From CALJIC01 sp039805565 (GTDB lineage: Bacteria > Chloroflexota > Chloroflexia > Chloroflexales > Roseiflexaceae), in the NCBI GenBank assembly GCA_039805565.1, contig JBDLTZ010000317.1, positions 1 to 19,518 of the forward strand: a stretch of 19,518 bases of DNA, in the 5' to 3' direction. A model generated the notes under the pieces. It had not been told where the DNA came from, did not search any database, and worked only from the letters and a program-made list of their open reading frames with translations. Made by a program: the position numbers and the translations under genes. Positions 9,611 to 16,139 of this stretch are shown one piece after another (the first letter of the stretch is position 1; each line of letters opens with the position of its first letter).

Positions 9611-10756
9611 ATGGTCGGATTTCTCGCGGGGGACGACCTCACCCCGAACCGAATCGAGCTGGCGCGACAGCAGGCCGCGGCCGGAGCAGGCTACATCGAC
9701 CTCACCAGCAGCAACCCCACCCACCACGGGCTGCTGTTCCCCCCCGAGGTGCTGCGCCAGGCCGCCGACCGCTACTGGGCGACGCGCCGCTACGACCCAG
9801 ACCCGCGCGGCCTGCGCCCGGCGCGCGAGGCGATCGCCCGCTACTACGCCGGCCGCACCCCACCCCTGGCGCTCGACCCGGACGACATCTTCATCACCGC
9901 CAGCACCAGCGAGGCCTACAGCCTGCTCTTCTCGCTGCTGGCCGCCCCCGGCGACAACGTCCTCGGCCCGTCGGTGACCTACCCGCTGTTCGACTACCTC
10001 GCCGCGGCACATCACGTCGAGCTGCGCCCCTACGCCCTGGACGAGCTGCGCGGCTGGCGCATCGACCCGGCCAGCCTGCGCCTCCAGGCCGACGACCACA
10101 CCCGCGCGGTGCTGGTGGTCTCGCCCCACAACCCCACGGGGATGGTGGTTCGCTCGGCATTGCCCTCGCTGGCCGCGCTCGGCATGCCAGTGATCTGCGA
10201 CGAGGTGTTCGCCGAGTTCCCCTACGGCGCGCCGCTCGTCCCGCCCTTCGGCGCGCTCTACCCCGAGTTGCCGGTGTTCCACCTCAATGGTATCTCGAAG
10301 ATGTTCGCCCTGCCGGACATGAAGCTCGGCTGGATTGCCCTCAGCGGCCCGGCCCGCGCCCTGTTCAGCGAGCGCCTCGAGGTCCTGAACGACACCTTCC
10401 TCGGCGCGAGCACGCTGGTCCAGACGATGCTGCCGGATCTCTTCGCGCACGGCGGGGCCTTCGTGCAGGAGATGCGCGAGCGCTTCCGCGCGAACCTGGA
10501 CATGGCGCTCCAGATCCTGGCCAGGAGCGACCGCCTGCGCGCCCATCCGCCAGACGGGGGCTACTACCTGTTCCCCGAGGTGGATGGCTGGGACGACGAG
10601 GAGGAGCTGGTGCTGCACCTGCTCGCGCGCGGCGCTCTGGTACACCCCGGCTACTTCTACGGCTACGAGCGCGGCATCCGAATTATGATCTCGTGCCTCA
10701 CCGAGCCCGCGCTGCTGCGCGAGGGGCTCGAGCGTGTGGTCGATGCCCTCCGTTAA
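9611..10756 (+). CDS. PLP-dependent class I/II aminotransferase
   Basis: This is a soluble fold-type I aminotransferase, transferring an amino group between an amino acid and a 2-oxoacid. The 381-aa product has the standard signatures: SPHNPTG with Asn174, CDEVFAE with Asp197 (pyridine-nitrogen partner), and SKMFALPDMKLGW with the Schiff-base Lys230. A late Arg357 in GIRIMISC is the expected substrate-carboxylate ligand. GGGAGG lies 4 nt before the ATG. The family includes aspartate, alanine, aromatic and diaminopimelate enzymes, and I cannot choose among them. The gene lies 208 bp upstream of the radical SAM/SPASM remnant on the same strand, but no functional link is evident. It starts from its own strong promoter. 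Confidence 0.9.
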   Translation: MVGFLAGDDLTPNRIELARQQAAAGAGYIDLTSSNPTHHGLLFPPEVLRQAADRYWATRRYDPDPRGLRPAREAIARYYAGRTPPLALDPDDIFITASTSEAYSLLFSLLAAPGDNVLGPSVTYPLFDYLAAAHHVELRPYALDELRGWRIDPASLRLQADDHTRAVLVVSPHNPTGMVVRSALPSLAALGMPVICDEVFAEFPYGAPLVPPFGALYPELPVFHLNGISKMFALPDMKLGWIALSGPARALFSERLEVLNDTFLGASTLVQTMLPDLFAHGGAFVQEMRERFRANLDMALQILARSDRLRAHPPDGGYYLFPEVDGWDDEEELVLHLLARGALVHPGYFYGYERGIRIMISCLTEPALLREGLERVVDALR

Positions 10757-10964
10757 GACCCCTTCACCAAGAGTTCCCCCCCTTTCCCCCCAGCTGCGTA
10801 ACCCGCGCGGTAGACTCGCCGCAGGCAGTTCCAGCGCCGTACCAAAGTAGACGCTCCCTGACGCAGCACACGCGCAGACTCGGCCGCGGTGCAGGGCCCG
10901 AGATGGGATAGCGCCCAGATCACAGAGCCCTTCTGCAAAACAATAACAAGCATGGAGTCATAGA

Positions 10965-11486
10965 GTGAACCACGCCTCTGCAACAGCGGCTCACGCCGGC
11001 AGGCCCCTGCGCCACGCCCCGCGCGACTTCACGCGCACCCCGATGAACGTCTACTGGGAGATGACGCAGGCCTGTGCCCTGGCGTGCCGCCACTGCCGTG
11101 CCGAGGCAATGCCCCACGCCCACCCCCACCAGCTCACCCACGAGGAGGGCCTGAGCGGCGAGGAGATCCGGCGCACCCCGATCGGGCGCGGCTTCGGCGT
11201 GCGGGACGGCAACGGCATTATGTTCGTGTCCAACACCGGCGAGATCTGCCCGGCCGGCTTTCTGCCCGTGAGCGCCGGCAATGTCAAGCGCGACGACATC
11301 GTGGCGATCTACCGCGAGTCGCCGCTGTTCGCCAGCCTGCACGACCCGAAGCAGTTCAAGGGGCGCTGCGGGCGCTGCGAGTTCAAGATGGTCTGCGGCG
11401 GCAGCCGCGCGCGGGCCTTCGTGGCCAGCGGCGACCCGCTCGGCGAGGACCCGCTCTGCCCATACGAGCCCGCCGCGCTGAACTAG
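10965..11486 (+). CDS. Radical SAM/SPASM protein with large internal deletion
   Basis: The 173-aa product joins both ends of a radical SAM/SPASM protein of the AhbC/AhbD/NirJ-like heme-maturation group. The N-terminus keeps the SAM-cluster motif CALACRHC (Cys37, Cys41, Cys44) after PMNVYWEMTQA. Straight after HEEGL (about residue 63) the sequence is already the C-terminal part: GFGVRDGNG, CPAGFLPVSAGNV, and SPASM cysteines Cys95, Cys135, Cys138, Cys144 and Cys165. Full-length relatives are roughly 350-400 aa, so about 200 residues forming most of the TIM barrel, including the SAM-binding strands, are missing, yet the frame is kept. The GTG start at 10965 has GGAG 7 nt upstream; no ATG is available in frame before Met27. 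It is probably catalytically dead, either a remnant or an assembly collapse. A retained Fe-S-binding role is possible but speculative. Confidence 0.75.
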   Translation: MNHASATAAHAGRPLRHAPRDFTRTPMNVYWEMTQACALACRHCRAEAMPHAHPHQLTHEEGLSGEEIRRTPIGRGFGVRDGNGIMFVSNTGEICPAGFLPVSAGNVKRDDIVAIYRESPLFASLHDPKQFKGRCGRCEFKMVCGGSRARAFVASGDPLGEDPLCPYEPAALN

Positions 11487-11491
11487 CGCGA

Positions 11492-11522
11492 GGGCGGCAG
11501 CCCGCGAGCAGTTGTGCCGCCC
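11492..11522. terminator. Hairpin between convergent radical SAM and ywiC-like genes
   Basis: GGGCGGCA (11492-11499) and TGCCGCCC (11515-11522) form a perfect 8-bp stem with a 15-nt loop, just after the radical SAM stop. A second hairpin, CCCCTT-GATGGT-GAGGGG, follows at 11541-11558. Neither has a T-run. Together they probably separate the two convergent transcripts. Confidence 0.4.
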
Positions 11523-11578
11523 GAGCCCCGCCACCCCTCTCCCCTTGATGGTGAGGGGCTGCGAGCGCCGCCGGAGAC

Positions 11579-12400
11579 CTAGTGCCCCAGCAGCCAGCCG
11601 GCCGCAGCCAGCGCCACCGTGAGCGCGCCGAGCCCCAGCTCCGTGAAGCCGATCACCTTGGGGGCCACGGCCGGGCGGCGCGGCGAGAGCCCGTAGAGCG
11701 CGCGGCCAAGCATCCCCGCCAGCGCCAGCGCCGCGGCCCACGGCGCCAGCCCCGCGTACACCAGGCCGCACACCGCCAGCAGCGCAGCCACGTGCGCGGC
11801 GATCGCCGGGCGCGAGTCGGACGGGGCGCCGCGCAGGCGCCGGATGCGGGCGCGGACGTACAGGATCGCCGGCCACGCGCGCGCCGCCAGCACCGCCCAC
11901 ACCGCCAGCGCCGGCGCCAGCTCCCACCCGGCCGCCAGCAGGATCGCCGGCGCAGAGGCCGCCAGCGCGCCCGCGCCCGCCAGCTCCGGCACCAGCGCCC
12001 GCTTCTGCTTCCGCAGGTCGTAGCTCAGCTGCACCAGCGCCAGCGGCGCGCCGAGCGCCAGCGCGGCCCAGAAGGGCGCCTGGGCCGTGGCGACCGCGCC
12101 GAGGAACCCGATCAGCGCCACCAGCGCGTAGAGCGCCGCGAAGCGCTCGGCCAGGGCGGTGCGCGGGAAGCGCTTGCCCTTCTGCCAGTCGGTGAGCGCC
12201 AGCTCCAGCGGGTGGCGCAGCAGGAACACGCCGATCGCCGCTGTACCGAGCAGCGCCCCGGCCGCGCTCGGCGCCAGCAGCAGCCCCAGGATGATCGGCT
12301 CCACCAGAAAGCCCCAGCCGCCGTGCTCGGTGGGCAGGGCTACCGGGCGGATGCGGGCCAGGGGCGCCGGCGCGGCCTGCGTGTGCAGTGGTCTCTCCAT
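11579..12400 (-). CDS. YwiC-like polytopic membrane protein
   Basis: This integral membrane protein matches the YwiC-like family, whose function is not established. The diagnostic N-terminus reads ALPTEHGGWGFLVEPIILG, then DWQKGKRFPRT, and LVQLSYDLRKQKRALVPE in the middle. About eight hydrophobic helices are visible. The start is placed at the ATG at 12400 because TTGAGGAGG directly upstream is its ribosome-binding site; the longer frame from 12415 would translate that site. This gives 273 aa. It lies 11 nt downstream of the NnrS-like gene and is surely co-transcribed with it. In Bacillus subtilis, ywiC lies beside fnr and the nar nitrate-respiration genes, a context consistent with the Crp/Fnr-type dyad found upstream of this pair. 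Confidence 0.85.
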   Translation of the reverse strand: MERPLHTQAAPAPLARIRPVALPTEHGGWGFLVEPIILGLLLAPSAAGALLGTAAIGVFLLRHPLELALTDWQKGKRFPRTALAERFAALYALVALIGFLGAVATAQAPFWAALALGAPLALVQLSYDLRKQKRALVPELAGAGALAASAPAILLAAGWELAPALAVWAVLAARAWPAILYVRARIRRLRGAPSDSRPAIAAHVAALLAVCGLVYAGLAPWAAALALAGMLGRALYGLSPRRPAVAPKVIGFTELGLGALTVALAAAGWLLGH

Positions 12401-12411
12401 GCAAAACCTCC

Positions 12412-13518
12412 TCAAGAGCGAGCGCGGGAGCGCGCCGCGAACGCCCCCACCGCCATCAGCGCCAGAAACAGCAGGATCGACACCCCGTTGAGCATCCCGC
12501 CCCAGCGCCGCACGTCCCCCAGCCCCGCCAGGTCACCGAGCAGCCGCAGCGCCAGCGAGAGGTGCAGCGCGGCGAGCGGCAGGTACAGGCGGCGCGAGAA
12601 GGCCACCGGCACGCCGAGCAGCGCCGGCACGACAATTGGGGCGTGGCCGAAGATCATCGCGAACACGAACCCCACGAACAGCGCATGCAGTAGCGCATCG
12701 TACAGCGGGCCGGCGTAGAGCGCGCCCGCCGCCAGCGCGATGGCGCCGCTCACGGCCAGCCAGGCGCTGCCGGAGAGGATGCAGACGGCGCTGAAGCGCG
12801 CCAGGCCCGGCTTCCGCACCGTGCGCCGCGCGATGTCGTAGCGCAGCAGCCAGGCGGCCAGCGCCAGCATTCCGGCGCCCGCCAGCCGCATACCGGCGTC
12901 GAGCGTCACCAGCGCCACGCCGAGCCCCGCGAGGTAGAGCGCCGTGGCGGCGGCGAAGGCTGCCCAGGCCGAGGCGGGCAGCTGGCGCAGACGACCGAGC
13001 TCCAGCCGCTCCCCGGCGATGGTGAGCACCAGAAAGCCGGCCCACCACAGGGCCACCAGGGCGAAGGGCCGGCCGGAAAGCCAGATCAGGTTGCCGCCGA
13101 GCCACACGGCCGCGCCGACGGCCATCGTGACAGTGAAGCGGGCCGGCTGGCGCCGCATGAGCTCGGCGAACATCGCGATCAGCCCCACGCTCCCCAGGAC
13201 GAAGAGTGTCTGGCCGGCGCGCAGGGGTGCGCCTGCGAGGAGCAGCAGCCCACCGAGGGCGGTGAGCAGCGGGCCGATGAGCGCGATGCGGCTGCGAAGG
13301 GCGGCGGCGCGCTCGAAGCCGATCACGGTGCCGAGCAGGCCGCACACGAGCAGGGGGCCGTGGAGCGCGGCGAGCGACTCGTGGGGCGCGGGGAGCGCCC
13401 AGCCGATCCGCAGCAACCCAGCCCAGATCCCGCCGAGCAGCAGCACCAGCACGCCGGCCGCCAGCGGCAGCCGCGGCAGCACGCGCCGCGCGTCGATCGG
13501 GGCAGCCCGTTGTGCCAT
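12412..13518 (-). CDS. His-rich polytopic membrane protein, tentatively NnrS-like
   Basis: The protein has 368 aa with about ten to twelve hydrophobic helices and almost no soluble part. Histidines sit in or next to helices: His46 and His53 (HESLAALHGPLLVCG), His278 and His292 (LLHALFVGFVFAMIFGHAP), and His320. This pattern of membrane histidines followed by small residues resembles NnrS, a heme- and copper-containing membrane protein that protects against nitrosative stress. The similarity is judged by eye and is not strong enough to fix the name. The start is the ATG at 13518, with GGGAGGGAG upstream, rather than an earlier in-frame start at 13563. It is the first gene of a two-gene unit with the YwiC-like gene, divergent from ctaA. 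It could alternatively be an uncharacterised heme-handling membrane family. Confidence 0.6.
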   Translation of the reverse strand: MAQRAAPIDARRVLPRLPLAAGVLVLLLGGIWAGLLRIGWALPAPHESLAALHGPLLVCGLLGTVIGFERAAALRSRIALIGPLLTALGGLLLLAGAPLRAGQTLFVLGSVGLIAMFAELMRRQPARFTVTMAVGAAVWLGGNLIWLSGRPFALVALWWAGFLVLTIAGERLELGRLRQLPASAWAAFAAATALYLAGLGVALVTLDAGMRLAGAGMLALAAWLLRYDIARRTVRKPGLARFSAVCILSGSAWLAVSGAIALAAGALYAGPLYDALLHALFVGFVFAMIFGHAPIVVPALLGVPVAFSRRLYLPLAALHLSLALRLLGDLAGLGDVRRWGGMLNGVSILLFLALMAVGAFAARSRARS

Positions 13519-13573
13519 ACTCGTCTCCCTCCCGCCGCAGGAGTCCCGCGGCGTGAACCTCACAGCTGCCAGC

Positions 13574-13579
13574 AGTGTA
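13574..13579 (-). promoter_or_regulatory. Candidate -10 box for the NnrS-like/YwiC operon
   Basis: TACACT on the minus strand matches the -10 consensus at 4/6 and predicts a start near 13567, about 49 nt before the ATG at 13518. No -35 hexamer is recognisable, which is typical of activator-dependent promoters. The dyad at 13599-13618 is centred about 42 bp upstream of the predicted start, the class II activator position. Confidence 0.35.
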
Positions 13580-13598
13580 CTCGGGGGGAGAGACCCTA

Positions 13599-13618
13599 TC
13601 GTGTGACTTTTGTCACGA
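13599..13618. promoter_or_regulatory. Crp/Fnr-family operator-like dyad
   Basis: TGTGA-N6-TCACG (13602-13617), with the perfect core GTGAC-TTTT-GTCAC (13603-13616), matches the Crp-type half-site consensus TGTGA-N6-TCACA. A second overlapping symmetry, TCGTG-N10-CACGA, spans 13599-13618. It lies between the divergent NnrS-like/YwiC operon and ctaA and could control both. The regulator is not encoded in the window. Confidence 0.6.
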
Positions 13619-13663
13619 GAGACCCGGCGGTTACGGCATCTTCACCGGAGATGCGGCGGGAGC

Positions 13664-13693
13664 TTGCGCCAGAATTCACACATCCGGTACAAT
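13664..13693 (+). promoter_or_regulatory. Candidate promoter of ctaA
   Basis: TTGCGC (13664-13669) and TACAAT (13688-13693) are separated by 18 bp. The predicted start near 13700 is 35 nt before the ctaA ATG. The Crp/Fnr-like dyad is centred about 90 bp upstream of that start, a position compatible with class I activation. Confidence 0.5.
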
Positions 13694-13734
13694 ACCAGGC
13701 TAGAGGAACAGCCACTAGAAAGACGCGAGGCACT

Positions 13735-14697
13735 ATGACCGCTCGCAGCCGCTTTTCCACCTTCGCCTGGGGCGCGCTCGGGTACAACCTGCTCGTCATC
13801 CTGTGGGGCGCCTACGTGCGCGCCAGCGGCTCCGGGGCGGGCTGCGGCAGCCACTGGCCGCTCTGTAACGGCCAGGTGATCCCGCGCCCTGAGCAAATCG
13901 AGACCATGGTCGAGTTCACGCACCGCCTCACTAGCGGCGTCGCCCTGCTCACGGCGATCGCCCTGGTCGTGTGGTCGCGCCGGGCCTACCCCAGCGGCCA
14001 CATCGTGCGGCGTGGCGCCAACTACTCACTGATCTTCATGGTCATCGAGGCACTGCTAGGCGCCGGGTTGGTCCTGTTCGAGTTGGTAGCGCACAACGCC
14101 TCGCTGACGCGGGCGATCTCGATGTCGCTGCACCTGGTCAACACCTTCCTGCTCGTGGGGGCGATGAGCCTCACGGCCTGGTGGGCCTCGGGCGGGGCAC
14201 CCGTGCGGCTGCGCGGCCAGGGCACGTTCAGCTGGCTGCTCGGCGGCGGGCTCTTCTCGCTGCTGCTGGTGGGGGTGAGCGGGGCGGTGATCGCACTTGG
14301 GGACACGCTGTTCTTCGCCCACACGCGGTCGGGCGGCAGCGAGGAGACGCTGCCCTGGCTGGCGTCGGCCATCGTCTCGATCCGCGTGGTGCACCCGGCC
14401 ATCGCGATCGCGGCCGGAGCCTTCATCGTCGGCGTGGCGTGGTACGTCAGCGCGGCGCGCCCGGCGCAGTCCACCCGCACCCTCGCCGCCGGGCTTACAG
14501 CGATCTATCTGATACAGTTGGCCGCGGGCGCGATCAACGTGGCGCTCCAGGTGCCGATCTGGATGCAGCTCATCCACCTGCTGCTGGCCGACCTGGTGTG
14601 GATCTTCGCAGTGCTGCTCACCGCCTCGGCGCTGGCGGAGCCGACTGCCGAGCGCCGAACGCTGAGCGCTGAGCGGCTGGGTGTGAAGCCGGCCTAG
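13735..14697 (+). CDS. ctaA: Heme A synthase
   Basis: CtaA is an eight-helix membrane enzyme that oxidises the C8 methyl group of heme O to the formyl group of heme A, the cofactor of aa3- and ba3-type oxidases. The 320-aa product shows all four heme-ligand histidines: His63 (EFTHRLTSG, with Glu60), His133, His220 (RVVHPA) and His281 (LIHLLLAD). Cys37 and Cys44 match the redox cysteine pair of the first extracytoplasmic loop in Bacillus CtaA. I chose the ATG at 13735, preceded by GCGAGG; the open frame extends to 13360 but that part is antisense to the neighbouring gene. The last 20 or so residues come from a 7-bp repeat array. The ba3 operon 1.4 kb downstream is the likely client. No ctaB is in the window. 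Confidence 0.93.
   Translation: MTARSRFSTFAWGALGYNLLVILWGAYVRASGSGAGCGSHWPLCNGQVIPRPEQIETMVEFTHRLTSGVALLTAIALVVWSRRAYPSGHIVRRGANYSLIFMVIEALLGAGLVLFELVAHNASLTRAISMSLHLVNTFLLVGAMSLTAWWASGGAPVRLRGQGTFSWLLGGGLFSLLLVGVSGAVIALGDTLFFAHTRSGGSEETLPWLASAIVSIRVVHPAIAIAAGAFIVGVAWYVSAARPAQSTRTLAAGLTAIYLIQLAAGAINVALQVPIWMQLIHLLLADLVWIFAVLLTASALAEPTAERRTLSAERLGVKPA
14640..14674 (+). repeat. Heptanucleotide tandem repeat at the 3' end of ctaA
   Basis: Five contiguous 7-bp units, GCCGACT, GCCGAGC, GCCGAAC, GCTGAGC and GCTGAGC, encode the hydrophilic tail PTAERRTLSAER after the last helix. On the opposite strand the unit reads GCTCRGC, which matches GGTCRGC of the glycerate kinase array (2935-2962) at six of seven positions. 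Confidence 0.75.
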
Positions 14698-14797
14698 TAC
14701 GTCAGGGTAACAGTGCGGCGTTGCCGTACCACTGCCCTCGCCGCAGGCTTGTTGTCGTACGAGCCCCGCCTCGGCGCTACCAGGCGGCGTATATAGA

Positions 14798-14829
14798 GCG
14801 CCCTGGGAGCAGCACTGCTCCCAGGGCGC
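14798..14829. terminator. Perfect 15-bp hairpin between convergent genes
   Basis: A 15-bp perfect stem (14798-14812 with 14815-14829) has only a CA between the arms. It lies 101 bp after the ctaA stop and 24 bp from the end of the HD-GYP gene. It can form in RNA from either strand. It lacks a clear T-run in either direction, so it is probably a bidirectional barrier or mRNA 3'-end stabiliser. Confidence 0.6.
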
Positions 14830-14852
14830 CCGCCCTCAATCTTCAGCCTTCG

Positions 14853-15899
14853 TTACGCCCCCACACAGCGCTCGAGCTCCCCGCCGCTGACCTGGGGCGC
14901 CTCGTACCATGCCCCCTGCTCGCGCGGCGGCAGTGTCAGCCCATCACGCTCCACCAGCTCCGCGAACACTGCCACCAGCTCAGGGTCCCACTGTGCGCCG
15001 CCGTGCGCCCGCAGCCGCTGCAGTGCCCACTCCCGGCTCAGGGCGCGGCGGTAGGGCCGGTCGCTCGTCATGGCATCGTACGAGTCCACGATCGCCACGA
15101 TCCGCGCGCCGAGCGGGATCTCGGCGCCGCACAGCCCGTAGGGGTAGCCGCCGCCGTCCCAGCGCTCGTGATGCCCCAGAATAATCGGCGCCACCTCGCG
15201 CGCGAAGCGCATCGGCGCCACGATCCGTGCGCCGCTCTCGGGGTGCAGCTTGATCTGGCTGTACTCGTGGGACGTCAGCCGCTCCGGCTTGCGCAGGATC
15301 AGGTCGTCCACCCCGATCTTGCCGATGTCGTGCAGGAACCCGCCGCGCCGCACCACCCGTACCTCCTCCACCGATAGCCCCGCCGCCACCGCGAGCTGCT
15401 CGCTGTAGTGCCCCAGGCGCCAGATGTGCCCCTCGGTGTACATGTCCTTGGCCTCCACCGCCAGCGCCAGCGCGAAGATCACGCTCTCGGTGCGCTCGAG
15501 CTGGTCGGTGAGCCGCTTGGTGCGGAGCTGGCTTTCCAGCCGCGCCCGCAGCAGCTGCGCGTCGAACGGCTTCGTCAGGAAGTCGTCCGCGCCGGCCTCG
15601 ATCCCCATGCGCCGGTTCTCCAGGTCGTCCAGCACGGTGAGCATTGTCACCGGGATCAGGGCGGTGGCTTCATCGTCCTTCAGGCGCCGGCAGACCGTGT
15701 AGCCGTCGATGTCCGGCATGGTCACATCGAGCAGCACCAGGTCCGGCTGGTCGCTCGCCACGATCTGCAGCGCCTCGGAGCCGTTCCGCGCCACGAGCGC
15801 CTGGTAGCCCTCGGCCTCGAGGAACCGCACGACGACCTCGCGGATCGTGGGGTTGTCGTCTGCCACAAGGATGCGTGCCTGCAACGCTGGCTCCTTCAC
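14853..15899 (-). CDS. Response regulator with HD-GYP phosphodiesterase domain
   Basis: This cytosolic two-component output protein is expected to hydrolyse c-di-GMP when its receiver is phosphorylated. The 348-aa protein has a REC domain (about residues 8-125) with acidic pair Asp14/Asp15, phospho-acceptor Asp58 (LLDVTMPD), Thr88 and Lys110. A short helical linker leads to an HD-GYP domain (about 140-325). Catalytic HD is at 190-191 (FLHDIGKIG), HHExWDGGGYP at 243-253, and the GYP triplet at 251-253, so metal-binding and catalysis appear intact. Translation begins at GTG 15899, since no ATG fits and the ribosome-binding site is weak; low translation is likely. No partner kinase lies next to it. 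It is convergent with ctaA and divergent from the oxidase operon. Confidence 0.92.
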   Translation of the reverse strand: MKEPALQARILVADDNPTIREVVVRFLEAEGYQALVARNGSEALQIVASDQPDLVLLDVTMPDIDGYTVCRRLKDDEATALIPVTMLTVLDDLENRRMGIEAGADDFLTKPFDAQLLRARLESQLRTKRLTDQLERTESVIFALALAVEAKDMYTEGHIWRLGHYSEQLAVAAGLSVEEVRVVRRGGFLHDIGKIGVDDLILRKPERLTSHEYSQIKLHPESGARIVAPMRFAREVAPIILGHHERWDGGGYPYGLCGAEIPLGARIVAIVDSYDAMTSDRPYRRALSREWALQRLRAHGGAQWDPELVAVFAELVERDGLTLPPREQGAWYEAPQVSGGELERCVGA

Positions 15900-16066
15900 G
15901 TGGTGCTATTGAGGATATTCATAGCATATGAGTACCAGCCGCCAATAGTACCAAAGTGTCATGCTGTCGCTGCATGGTCTCAATGAGGATAACGCCGGCG
16001 CGAGGTGAAGAGATACTCACCCGCTCCAGTTAACCCATCATAACGTCGCGTTGTCCCAGAGCAACA

Positions 16067-16093
16067 CATGTTACGAGGCATGTTCGGTATAGT
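16067..16093 (+). promoter_or_regulatory. Candidate promoter/operator of the oxidase operon
   Basis: TATAGT (16088-16093) is a 5/6 match to the -10 box, predicting a start near 16100, about 40 nt before the SCO gene. Where a -35 should be there is instead a 12-bp-period direct repeat, CATGTTACG (16067-16075) and CATGTTCGG (16079-16087), a plausible activator-binding site. The 15900-16139 spacer shows no other clear signal. Confidence 0.35.
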
Positions 16094-16139
16094 GGCTTCA
16101 TCGTGACAGGCCCCACAAAGAAACAGTAGCAGCAACGCT

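Noticed and set aside
10920..12404. Minus-strand open frame of 494 codons covering the radical SAM remnant and the ywiC-like gene.
   Set aside because: It is Gly/Ala/Arg-rich, overlaps two genes with clear family motifs, and has no motif of its own.
13519..13563. Longer start for the NnrS-like protein.
   Set aside because: The extension would translate the ribosome-binding site GGGAGGGAG that serves the ATG at 13518.
13360..13734. N-terminal extension of ctaA from an upstream start in the same frame.
   Set aside because: It is antisense to the NnrS-like gene, is low-complexity, and would run through the ctaA promoter and the Crp/Fnr dyad. The ATG at 13735 begins exactly where the family does and has a ribosome-binding site.
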